Source of the DNA: an uncultured Aquimarina sp.
GTDB lineage: Bacteria; Bacteroidota; Bacteroidia; Flavobacteriales; Flavobacteriaceae
Assembly: GCA_947495425.1 (NCBI GenBank)
Contig: CANLYR010000044.1
Span: forward strand, 1-35,847
Length of the DNA stretch: 35,847 bases
Direction of reading: 5' to 3'
In this document: in pieces, positions 25,629 through 32,745 of the stretch
Numbering within the stretch: the first letter of the stretch is position 1
Layout of the letters: each line of letters opens with the position of its first letter
The notes under the pieces: model-generated
What the model saw: only the letters and a program-made list of their open reading frames with translations
Told to the model about the DNA's origin: nothing
The model's database searches: none
Program-made: the position numbers and the translations under genes

Positions 25629-28600
25629 CTAATCTTCAATAAAAGGGACTCCAGCTTTTTGTAATGCTTTAGAAAGTAAATTAGCTTCGTTTTTCAGATC
25701 ATTATATTTAGCTTCAATTTCTATGATTAGATTTTTGATAATTTTCATAGTTTCAAGATGAGTACTCGTAGGACCATATGTAGAGCGATCAACACCTTTA
25801 TAGATAGCAAACATACGATCACCAATAGTAGGTTTGGTTTTCTCACCTATTTGCTGTTTGGACTGATTTCCTTTAAATTTTTTAAGCAAGTCATCTGTCC
25901 GTTTTTTTGCAGCAGCAAGGCGTGTATCTAGATCTCCTGGCGCAACATTTGCTTGTTGTAATGCGCGTTGCATTGCTTTTATACGCTTATCGATTTTACT
26001 TATTTGTAGATTTAAAGTAGAAATTTTTCCTTGTGCTTCTTCAAAACTTCTCCAAAAAACCGAAGTCTCTTCTGGAGTTGCTCCTTTCAAAGTTCCTTCT
26101 TGCATTTTTTTAACCGTAAAAGATACCGGATCTGATAGCTGAGTTACTTTCCCTTTCACAATTTTAGACAACGTAGCTGTGTATTGACCAGGAACTACCA
26201 TAAGTCCTTTTGGAGCACCGTAAGGATATTCTTGCTCCTTAAGGGTAATTGCTTGACTAGCCGGATAACGAAGATCCCAGGAAACTCTATGAAAACCAGA
26301 CTTTACAGGACCTTGTATTCTTCGAATAGTTTCACCTTTACTATTCGTAATTGCTAGTACAATTTGCGGTTTAGATTCTGTACGTTCTTCTTCTACTGTA
26401 TCCCAACCCGGAAACACGATATCATTATCTTTATTTTTCTTTTCATTTTCTTTTCGAATTTCTGAACCGGTTTTCAATCCATCTTTCAAATAGTAGGTAA
26501 AAACAGCACCAAAATCCGGATTGGGAGCAACATAGTGCGAAGCTCCCTGGCTTCCTTTCTTATCACCAAAACTAAGATGTGGGCGTGGTATATACCACCA
26601 TGCATCGCGTGTTGGAAATAATATAGCTTCTTCTTTTAATTTAGTTTCAGAAACACTTCTTAACGCAGTATAGTCATCAAAAACAAAAAATCCTCTTCCA
26701 AATGAAGCTCCAATTAAATCATTTTCTTTTCGCTGTATTGCCAGATCTCTAAAAGAAATTGTAGGCATATCTCCTGTCAATTTTATCCATGTATTCCCAC
26801 CATTCACAGTAAAATAAATGCCAAATTCGGTTGCTGCAAATAAAAGATTCGGTTGTACATGATCCTGAACTATGCGCCATACCAATGTTCTTTCTGGAAG
26901 ATTTCCTTTTATTGATTTCCAAGTACGACCATTATCTACACTCTTTAACAGATATGGATTAAAATCACCATACTTGTGATTATCTAATGCTACATAAACA
27001 GCATTAGCATCAAATAGATCTGCTTTAATATCATTTACAAAAGCTGTATTCGGCACACCGGGTAGTGAACCAACTTCTATTTTGCGCCAATTACTTCCAC
27101 CATCTTCTGTGGCCTGAATAATACCATCATCGGTACCAACATACAAAATATTTTCTTGTTTAGGAGATTCTGCGATCGAAGTAATCGTATTATAATTCGA
27201 CATTGCATTCACATCCCAGGGTGCATCCCAGGATTGTTTCTTACCCATAATATTTAATTCTATTCGTTCCTGATTTTTGGTTAAATCACTAGAAATAGCT
27301 GTCCATTTGTCTCCACGATTATCTGATCTCCAAAGGCGTTGTGAAGCAAAGTATATTCTTTTGGGGTCGTGAGCACTGACTAGAATTGGTGCGTCCCAAT
27401 TAAATCGTTCAAAATTTTCATCGGCTCCCGGTTGTGGCTGAATATCGATCACTTCACCCGTACTTAGATCAATTCGTGACAGATTCCCCTCTTGTCGCTC
27501 TGCATACATAATATTTGGGTTCCCAGGCTCGGTAGCAGGTTGATGACCATCCCAATTTAAAACAACGCTCCAGTCAGAATTTTGGATACCATGCACATTA
27601 TCTGTTCTGGATGGGCCTCCTTGAGTGCTGTTATCCTGTGTCCCTCCATAAATATTATAAAAAGGTGCAGAGTCATCTACAGCTACTTTATAGTATTGTG
27701 TGACGGGAAGATTATCTATAAAACGCCAATTTTGAGTAAGATCAAAGGTTTCATACAAACCGCCATCTGTTCCGACCAGTAGATAATTTGGATCGTTTTT
27801 TTTAAAAGCAATCGCATGATTATCAGAATGTTTATGTTCTTCTTTCATTCTGTTGAAGGTTTTTCCGCCATCCTCAGAAACTTGCATGCGTACATCAACT
27901 AAATACAATCGTTCAAAATGATGTGGAGAAGCGTATAATTCTTGATAGTAATGCGGTCCTGTTGCTCCCGAAACAGCATCGGATCGTTTTTCCCAAGTAG
28001 TTCCTCTATCAGCAGAGCGATAAACGGCTCCGGTTCTTCTATCTAATTCTATAGCTGCATATAAAATATCTGGTTTTTGTGGTGATATAGCTAATCCTAT
28101 CTTACCCATCCATGATTTTGGAAGTCCATTTTTAAGCTGCTCCCAAGTTCCACCTCCATCTTTACTACGATGCAGGCCAGACCTTGGACCACCTCCCATG
28201 TAAGCTGCAACGGTTCGATGTCGCTGCCAGGTAGCTGCATAAAGTAATTCTGGATCTCTTGGGTCTATTGCGATATCAGTAACGCCTACCCACTGATCAT
28301 CTCCAAGGGTCTTCTTCCATGTTTTTCCGGCATCAATTGATTTATAAAAGCCTCGCTCTCCTCCTTTTGTCCATAAAGGACCTTGAGCTGCAACCCATAT
28401 TACATTAGAATTTTCAGGATGTATTATAATCTCAGAAATATGCTCAGACTTTTTTAACCCCATATTTTCCCATGAGGCTCCACCATCATTACTGCGATAA
28501 ATACCATCTCCATAACCAACATGTCTTCCTCCTACATTTTCACCTGTTCCTACCCAGATTGTATTATGATTATTTGGATCTATGGTTACACATCCTATAG

Positions 28601-28901
28601 AATATGAGGTCTGATTGTCAAAAACAGGACTCCAGGTAGTTCCAGAATTAGTAGTTTTCCATACTCCTCCTGATCCAACGCCTACATACCATATGCTTTC
28701 ATTTTTGGGATGAATCGCTATATCTGCAATTCGCCCAGACATAAATGCCGGACCTATGTTTCTTAATTTGAGCCCCGAAAAAACAGAATCAGAAAATGCG
28801 GATTGTACTACTTGCTTTCCTTTGGAGCGTTGTCCTGATACTGATGTGGTAAATAGCAATAAAAATATTGCAAAAAAGATGTGTGTGAATTTGGTTTTCA
28901 T
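25629..28901 (-). CDS. Secreted BNR/Asp-box beta-propeller protein (sortilin/VPS10-like)
   Basis: A 1090-residue exported protein with a signal peptide (MKTKFTHIFFAIFLLLFTTS, cleaved near SGQ). Residues about 40-740 hold many Asp-box (BNR) repeats of the S-x-D-x-G-x-T-W type (WKTTNSGTTW, YRSNDGGASWENM, HRSKDGGGTWEQL, LKSVDNGRTWKSI), which build one or two propellers of the VPS10/sortilin or photosystem-stability-factor kind. Residues about 840-940 look like a beta-sandwich. The end (about 950-1085) is helical, with Lys/Gln-rich coiled-coil heptads. No sialidase arginine triad or T9SS C-terminal sorting domain is evident. A glycan- or peptide-binding role is possible, with no enzyme activity shown. 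It is a single gene with a dispersed repeat just upstream. Confidence 0.88.
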   Translation of the reverse strand: MKTKFTHIFFAIFLLLFTTSVSGQRSKGKQVVQSAFSDSVFSGLKLRNIGPAFMSGRIADIAIHPKNESIWYVGVGSGGVWKTTNSGTTWSPVFDNQTSYSIGCVTIDPNNHNTIWVGTGENVGGRHVGYGDGIYRSNDGGASWENMGLKKSEHISEIIIHPENSNVIWVAAQGPLWTKGGERGFYKSIDAGKTWKKTLGDDQWVGVTDIAIDPRDPELLYAATWQRHRTVAAYMGGGPRSGLHRSKDGGGTWEQLKNGLPKSWMGKIGLAISPQKPDILYAAIELDRRTGAVYRSADRGTTWEKRSDAVSGATGPHYYQELYASPHHFERLYLVDVRMQVSEDGGKTFNRMKEEHKHSDNHAIAFKKNDPNYLLVGTDGGLYETFDLTQNWRFIDNLPVTQYYKVAVDDSAPFYNIYGGTQDNSTQGGPSRTDNVHGIQNSDWSVVLNWDGHQPATEPGNPNIMYAERQEGNLSRIDLSTGEVIDIQPQPGADENFERFNWDAPILVSAHDPKRIYFASQRLWRSDNRGDKWTAISSDLTKNQERIELNIMGKKQSWDAPWDVNAMSNYNTITSIAESPKQENILYVGTDDGIIQATEDGGSNWRKIEVGSLPGVPNTAFVNDIKADLFDANAVYVALDNHKYGDFNPYLLKSVDNGRTWKSIKGNLPERTLVWRIVQDHVQPNLLFAATEFGIYFTVNGGNTWIKLTGDMPTISFRDLAIQRKENDLIGASFGRGFFVFDDYTALRSVSETKLKEEAILFPTRDAWWYIPRPHLSFGDKKGSQGASHYVAPNPDFGAVFTYYLKDGLKTGSEIRKENEKKNKDNDIVFPGWDTVEEERTESKPQIVLAITNSKGETIRRIQGPVKSGFHRVSWDLRYPASQAITLKEQEYPYGAPKGLMVVPGQYTATLSKIVKGKVTQLSDPVSFTVKKMQEGTLKGATPEETSVFWRSFEEAQGKISTLNLQISKIDKRIKAMQRALQQANVAPGDLDTRLAAAKKRTDDLLKKFKGNQSKQQIGEKTKPTIGDRMFAIYKGVDRSTYGPTSTHLETMKIIKNLIIEIEAKYNDLKNEANLLSKALQKAGVPFIED

Positions 28902-28939
28902 GCCAGTTGATGTGATTAGTTATTAATTGAATTTTACTC

Positions 28940-29043
28940 TATAATCCTGCCTCAGGCAGACATAGCGAGATTTAAATGCTCCGAGGCTAACCTAGAAATT
29001 AAAAATTAGTTTCTTACAAATGCCTCGTGGGCTTGCCCCAGAG
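28940..29043 (-). repeat. Dispersed intergenic repeat, copy 2 (inverted)
   Basis: The reverse complement aligns with 7571-7672 over about 104 nt with roughly 15 differences by eye. Shared blocks include CATTTGTAAGAAACT and GAGCATTTAAATCTCGCT (copy 1 has CAGC at its start). This copy ends in a perfect small palindrome CTGCCT-C-AGGCAG (28948-28960), which is degenerate in copy 1. It sits 39 nt upstream of the BNR gene start. Confidence 0.8.
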
Positions 29044-29212
29044 TACTTCACTAGAAAATTATTGTTATTTCAATAATTATCTCTTAACAAAAGCATAAAA
29101 CTATAATCATCAAATTGATTTTAAGATTTAATTAACCAATGATAAGTTTAAAAACAAAAAACGATCAATAAAAATTTCTTGAAACCAACAATCTTTATTA
29201 AAGAGGAGCCAT

Positions 29213-29347
29213 TGAGGTATACGTGAGTTTCATTTTGATCTTACAGAAGCAAGAACCAAAATGCTGTATTTTACCTCACCCAGAAATGTCGAAAATGGCA
29301 GTTCTACCTCTACAAAGTAGCGTAAATCGGAAATCGGAGGCAGAACT
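29213..29347. repeat. Two consecutive imperfect hairpins in non-coding DNA
   Basis: Hairpin 1: TGAGGTA (29213-29219) pairs with TACCTCA (29272-29278), and inside it CATTTTG (29231-29237) pairs with CAAAATG (29257-29263). Hairpin 2: AGTTCT plus CCTCT (29300-29305, 29307-29311) pairs with GGAGG plus AGAACT (29336-29340, 29342-29347), with one mismatch and one G-U. AGAACTATCG at the end of hairpin 2 also occurs at 24501-24510 in another intergenic gap. It could be a relic repeat or a structured RNA; the orientation is unknown. Confidence 0.5.
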
Positions 29348-29423
29348 ATCGGAGAATTATTATGATTAAATAATACATGATCGCTAACAATACATGATAA
29401 AGCTGTACTTACTTTATAAAAAA

Positions 29424-30584
29424 TTAGTTTTTCTGAAACTTTGTTCTTTTACTGCCAGCATACATTTCATACTTCACTAATCTAGCTTCCAGCTTACCAT
29501 TAAATACTTTTATTTTTCTAGAAGGCCGAAGTCCGACATGTTTTAATGCTTCTAGATTACCCGTTATAAACCAAGCATTAGTCCCAGGATAGTTCTTTTT
29601 CAATGTATCCCCGACTTGCGCATAAAATGTTTCCAAATTAATTTCTAATCGTTCGTCATAAGGAGGGTTAAAAACCATATGTAATAAACCATCAACTTCT
29701 TTTTCGGATGCAAAAAAGTCACCTTCTTTTATTTTTATAAAATCTGTAAGATTTGCATTTTCTATATTGATATTCGCTTTTCTGACAGCCGAATATTCTT
29801 TATCCGTACCAATAATGGAATGATGAAAATCTCTAGTTTTATTAAGACACGATTCTTCGATCTTTTCAAATAAGTCCATATCCCAGTCTAACCACTTTTC
29901 AAAGGCAAACTCTTTTCTGTTAAGATTTGCAGGAATATTACAGGCAATCATAGCTGCTTCTATAGCCATAGTACCACTACCGCACATAGGATCTAAAAAA
30001 TCACACTGCCCATCCCAGCCAGAAAGCAATAGTAAACCAGCTGCCAAAACCTCATTAATTGGAGCTATATTGGTTGCAGTACGATACCCTCGATGATGTA
30101 AAGAACCACCCGAACTATCCAATGAAACCGTGCATACATCTTGTTGAATATGTATATCTATCGAAAGATCAGGATATTCTAAATCTACACTTGGTCTTTC
30201 GCCTGTATCTGTTCTAAACTTATCTACAATCGCATCTTTTGATTTTAATGCAATAAATTTTGAATGGTTAAAAATAGTAGAATTTACAGTAGCATGAATA
30301 GCAAAAGTATCTTCTGTATTAAGATATGCCGACCAGTCTATGCTTTGTATAAAATCATATAAATCCTGCTCATTTCTAATTTTTCTAGAGGTGATCGGTT
30401 TTAAAATTTTAATGGCAGTCCTTAGACACAGATTTGCTTTATACATTAAACCTGTATCGCCATAAAAACTTACCATACGGTTTCCAATTTCTACGCGTTC
30501 TGCTCTTAAATTCCTTAGTTCTTTTGCTAGAACTTCTTCAAAACCAAAAAGGGTTTTGGCTACCATTTTAAATGTAGTATTCAC
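29424..30584 (-). CDS. THUMP-domain class I SAM-dependent RNA methyltransferase
   Basis: About 386 residues from the chosen GTG start. An N-terminal ferredoxin-like and THUMP region (FGFEEVLAKELRNLRAERVE; YKANLCLRTAIKILKPI) binds RNA. The Rossmann methyltransferase core shows DPMCGSGTMAIEAAMIACN for SAM binding and the NPPY motif in VFNPPYDERL, as in N2-guanine or N6-adenine methyltransferases. This is the RlmL/YpsC-like architecture without the RlmK half, so 23S rRNA is the likely target. Start choice: an ATG at 30623 would leave almost no room before the divergent gene and add an odd leader. GTG at 30584 gives MNTTFKMVAKTLFGFEEVL, like relatives; ATG at 30566 is the other option. Confidence 0.88.
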   Translation of the reverse strand: MNTTFKMVAKTLFGFEEVLAKELRNLRAERVEIGNRMVSFYGDTGLMYKANLCLRTAIKILKPITSRKIRNEQDLYDFIQSIDWSAYLNTEDTFAIHATVNSTIFNHSKFIALKSKDAIVDKFRTDTGERPSVDLEYPDLSIDIHIQQDVCTVSLDSSGGSLHHRGYRTATNIAPINEVLAAGLLLLSGWDGQCDFLDPMCGSGTMAIEAAMIACNIPANLNRKEFAFEKWLDWDMDLFEKIEESCLNKTRDFHHSIIGTDKEYSAVRKANINIENANLTDFIKIKEGDFFASEKEVDGLLHMVFNPPYDERLEINLETFYAQVGDTLKKNYPGTNAWFITGNLEALKHVGLRPSRKIKVFNGKLEARLVKYEMYAGSKRTKFQKN

Positions 30585-30623
30585 TATCTTCGAATTCGAT
30601 ATAATTAAACCGTAAAAATACAT

Positions 30624-30631
30624 TAATTTTG
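30624..30631 (+). promoter_or_regulatory. -7 element directly before the SAM methyltransferase gene
   Basis: TAATTTTG (30624-30631) is a perfect TAnnTTTG box followed by CGCCCT and the ATG at 30638. No good -33 TTG is present at normal spacing. If the ATG at 30656 is the true start, the leader would instead be about 20 nt. Confidence 0.5.
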
Positions 30632-30637
30632 CGCCCT

Positions 30638-31369
30638 ATGCTAAAAGATTCAACAATGTGGTATGCATCCTGGTTTGATACGCCGTACTATCATATATTA
30701 TATAAGGATAGAAGCCATACCGAAGCTAGAGGTTTTATGGACAATCTCACAAGGTACCTTAGTTTGGAAAAGGGTGAAAAAATTTTAGACCTAGCTTGTG
30801 GAAAAGGGCGTCATAGTATTTATCTCAACGAGCTTGGTTATGACGTCACTGGTGTGGACCTTTCAAAAAACAGTATTGATTATGCTTCGCAGTTTGAAAA
30901 TGATACTCTAAAATTTAAAGTGCACGATATGTGTCGTCCTTATTCTGAAAAATTCTCTGCCGTTTTTAACTTATTTACCAGCTTTGGTTATTTTGATAAA
31001 GAAGAAGATAATTTAAAAACCATAAAAGCGATAAAATCTGACCTTAATGAGCGAGGTTTTGGAGTTATTGATTTTATGAATGTAGACTATGTTATCCAAA
31101 ACCTTGTTGCTGAAGAAACTAAAAAAATAAACAAAATAAAGTTTAATATCAAAAGGTATGTACAAGACGGATATATTTTTAAAGAGATTAGATTCAGAGA
31201 TAACAATGAAGATTTTTTCTTTACAGAACGCGTAAAAATCATAACATTAGCTGATTTTGAACAGTATTTTAGACAGGCAGATATTGATTTACTGGATATA
31301 TTTGGTGATTATCGATTGCAAAAATTTAACAAAAACACTTCACAAAGACTTATATTAATATTTAAATAG
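30638..31369 (+). CDS. Class I SAM-dependent methyltransferase
   Basis: About 243 residues, cytoplasmic. The N-terminus WYASWFDTPYYHILYKDR is typical of a flavobacterial methyltransferase group. SAM-binding motif I reads ILDLACGKGRHSIYL, motif II has the acidic residue in YDVTGVDLS, and an FNLFTSFGYF stretch follows, as in Methyltransf_25/11 domains. The C-terminal half (about 150-243) is a beta-rich cap. The substrate is unknown; small-molecule methylation is as likely as RNA. Start: ATG at 30638 is preferred over TTG at 30629; ATG at 30656 remains possible because the -7 box lies so close. Its TAG stop overlaps the next gene's GTG by one base, so it is the first gene of a three-gene operon. 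Confidence 0.88.
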   Translation: MLKDSTMWYASWFDTPYYHILYKDRSHTEARGFMDNLTRYLSLEKGEKILDLACGKGRHSIYLNELGYDVTGVDLSKNSIDYASQFENDTLKFKVHDMCRPYSEKFSAVFNLFTSFGYFDKEEDNLKTIKAIKSDLNERGFGVIDFMNVDYVIQNLVAEETKKINKIKFNIKRYVQDGYIFKEIRFRDNNEDFFFTERVKIITLADFEQYFRQADIDLLDIFGDYRLQKFNKNTSQRLILIFK

Positions 31370-32046
31370 TGCATAATTATATCTTATCCATAGCAGCTGT
31401 TTTTATAGGAGCTTTAATTGTCTTTATTTTTAGACCCGCTAATCATAAGAACTTAAAACTTCTTTTAGCGTTTAGTGGGGCTTTTCTTTTGGCGATTACA
31501 ATATTTGATCTGTTGCCAGAAGTATTCGAAGATAATCCTTTTGCCAAACGTACTGGTGTATGGATTATGATCGGAATATTACTTCAAAAATTACTAGAAT
31601 ATTTTTCTAAAGGAGCAGAACATGGTCATATCCATTTAGATAAAAACACCTACCAAATTCCAAAATTGCTTTTTATTAGTCTGGCACTGCACGCTATACT
31701 GGAAGGCTTCCCCATACATCATACAGATGGAATTCTTATCGGAATTATCATTCATAAAATTCCAATTGCTATGATTTTGACAACCTTTTTATTGAATACC
31801 AAAATCAAAAAAACTACGATAGTTTTGATTCTAATAATCTTTGCTTTAATGACTCCTCTTGGCACATTTATTAGCGAGCATTTTGATGGAATTCAAAACT
31901 ATTACAAAGAAATTACAGCACTGGTAATTGGTATATTTCTGCATGTTTCAACTACTATTCTGTTTGAAAGTAATGCAGGACATAAATTTAACATAACTAA
32001 ACTTTTAGTCATTCTTGTAGCAACTATAATTGCGTATCTAATATAA
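31369..32046 (+). CDS. ZIP family metal transporter
   Basis: A 225-residue inner-membrane protein with about eight hydrophobic helices, of ZIP (zinc/iron permease) type. Metal-site residues are visible in SLALHAILEGFPIHH and GIIIHKIPIAMIL, which correspond to the paired His/Glu motifs of helices IV and V. The loop HGHIHLDKN is the usual His-rich cytoplasmic loop between helices III and IV, here short. It probably imports Zn2+ or another divalent metal; direction and metal are inferred from family. It starts with GTG in a TAGTG overlap with the methyltransferase gene, so translation is coupled. The DUF4268 gene follows 8 nt later. Confidence 0.88.
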   Translation: MHNYILSIAAVFIGALIVFIFRPANHKNLKLLLAFSGAFLLAITIFDLLPEVFEDNPFAKRTGVWIMIGILLQKLLEYFSKGAEHGHIHLDKNTYQIPKLLFISLALHAILEGFPIHHTDGILIGIIIHKIPIAMILTTFLLNTKIKKTTIVLILIIFALMTPLGTFISEHFDGIQNYYKEITALVIGIFLHVSTTILFESNAGHKFNITKLLVILVATIIAYLI

Positions 32047-32054
32047 AAATTAAA

Positions 32055-32483
32055 ATGTTTAGTAAAGAAGAGTCTAAAAAAATAAGGGAAGCGTTTTGGA
32101 TAAGCTTTGGAAAAGAATATCCTAGAAAATGGTTACTATACAACACTAAAATAAAAGATCTAACTCTCAAGTTCACTTTCACCACAAAAAAAGCGCAAGT
32201 ATCTATTGATATAGAGCCTTATGATGAGATCGTCAGAGCATATTATTATGACAAACTTCTACGCCTAAAAAATATAATTACTGCAGAATACATTGAAGAA
32301 ATTATGTATACAGAACATTATAAACTTGATAACGGTAAAATTATTTCTCGAATATATGTAGAATTGCAAGAGGTTAGCATCCATAATAAAAATACTTGGA
32401 AACAAACCATGTTTTTCTTAAATAACCATATGGCTATGCTTGAAGCTTTTTTTATAGCATATAAAGATTTTATAGTACAATAA
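32055..32483 (+). CDS. DUF4268 protein
   Basis: A 142-residue soluble protein covering a single DUF4268 domain: the opening EESKKIREAFWISFGKEYPR, the KWLLYNTKIKDLTLKF strand pair, and an aromatic C-terminal helix (MAMLEAFFIAYKDFIVQ). DUF4268 domains occur alone or at the end of DNA-related and restriction-type proteins, but this standalone form has no nuclease motif that can be seen. It is last in the methyltransferase - ZIP - DUF4268 operon, 8 nt after the ZIP stop. The role is unknown, and nothing links it directly to metal transport except position. Confidence 0.8.
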   Translation: MFSKEESKKIREAFWISFGKEYPRKWLLYNTKIKDLTLKFTFTTKKAQVSIDIEPYDEIVRAYYYDKLLRLKNIITAEYIEEIMYTEHYKLDNGKIISRIYVELQEVSIHNKNTWKQTMFFLNNHMAMLEAFFIAYKDFIVQ

Positions 32484-32561
32484 ACGCTATTCCTATACCT
32501 GCAAGAATTACATTATTAAAATCTCTTTATAGTATTAATATAAAGGTTGCGAACAATCAAA

Positions 32562-32588
32562 TTTTTTTGATGAATAGTATCAAAAAAA
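32562..32588 (+). terminator. A/T-rich hairpin after the DUF4268 operon
   Basis: TTTTTTTGAT (32562-32571) and ATCAAAAAAA (32579-32588) pair perfectly around a 7-nt loop, about 80 nt after the DUF4268 stop. The stem is almost all A-T, and on the plus strand an A run rather than a T run follows, so it is a poor plus-strand terminator. It may be a regulatory palindrome of the downstream gene instead. Confidence 0.35.
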
Positions 32589-32693
32589 CAAAAAAATATA
32601 ATAACAAATTATTAATATATCAATAAAACTTAAATACCTTATATTCAATACATTATAAGAATAACAAAAAATGTCAATATAGATATTTATACA

Positions 32694-32739
32694 TATATTT
32701 GTAACGCACAAATTATTACATAAAACAATATTTAGGAGA
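32694..32739 (+). promoter_or_regulatory. Promoter -7 box and strong Shine-Dalgarno of the NeuD-FAD fusion gene
   Basis: TATATTTG (32694-32701) is a perfect TAnnTTTG box; the -33 region is weak. The leader of about 40 nt ends with AGGAGA (32734-32739), 6 nt before the ATG at 32746. A full Shine-Dalgarno is unusual among the genes of this window and firmly sets the start. Confidence 0.6.
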
Positions 32740-32745
32740 AATTAT

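Larger units (their letters stand above)
28902..29423. other. 522-nt non-coding region with repeats and hairpins
   Basis: No convincing gene on either strand. From left to right it holds the second copy of the dispersed repeat (28940-29043), an AT-rich stretch with a weak minus-strand promoter candidate (TTG at 29139-29137, an 18-nt spacer and TCAATTTG at 29118-29111) that could serve the BNR gene, and two consecutive imperfect hairpins (29213-29278 and 29300-29347). It ends in AT-rich sequence before the THUMP methyltransferase stop. Confidence 0.65.

Noticed and set aside
25629..28901. The BNR protein as a T9SS-secreted sialidase.
   Set aside because: Asp-boxes are present, but no sialidase arginine triad and no C-terminal sorting domain can be seen.
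30585..30623. Upstream ATG start of the THUMP methyltransferase.
   Set aside because: It would leave only 14 nt to the divergent gene's ATG and adds residues unlike relatives; GTG at 30584 gives the expected N-terminus.
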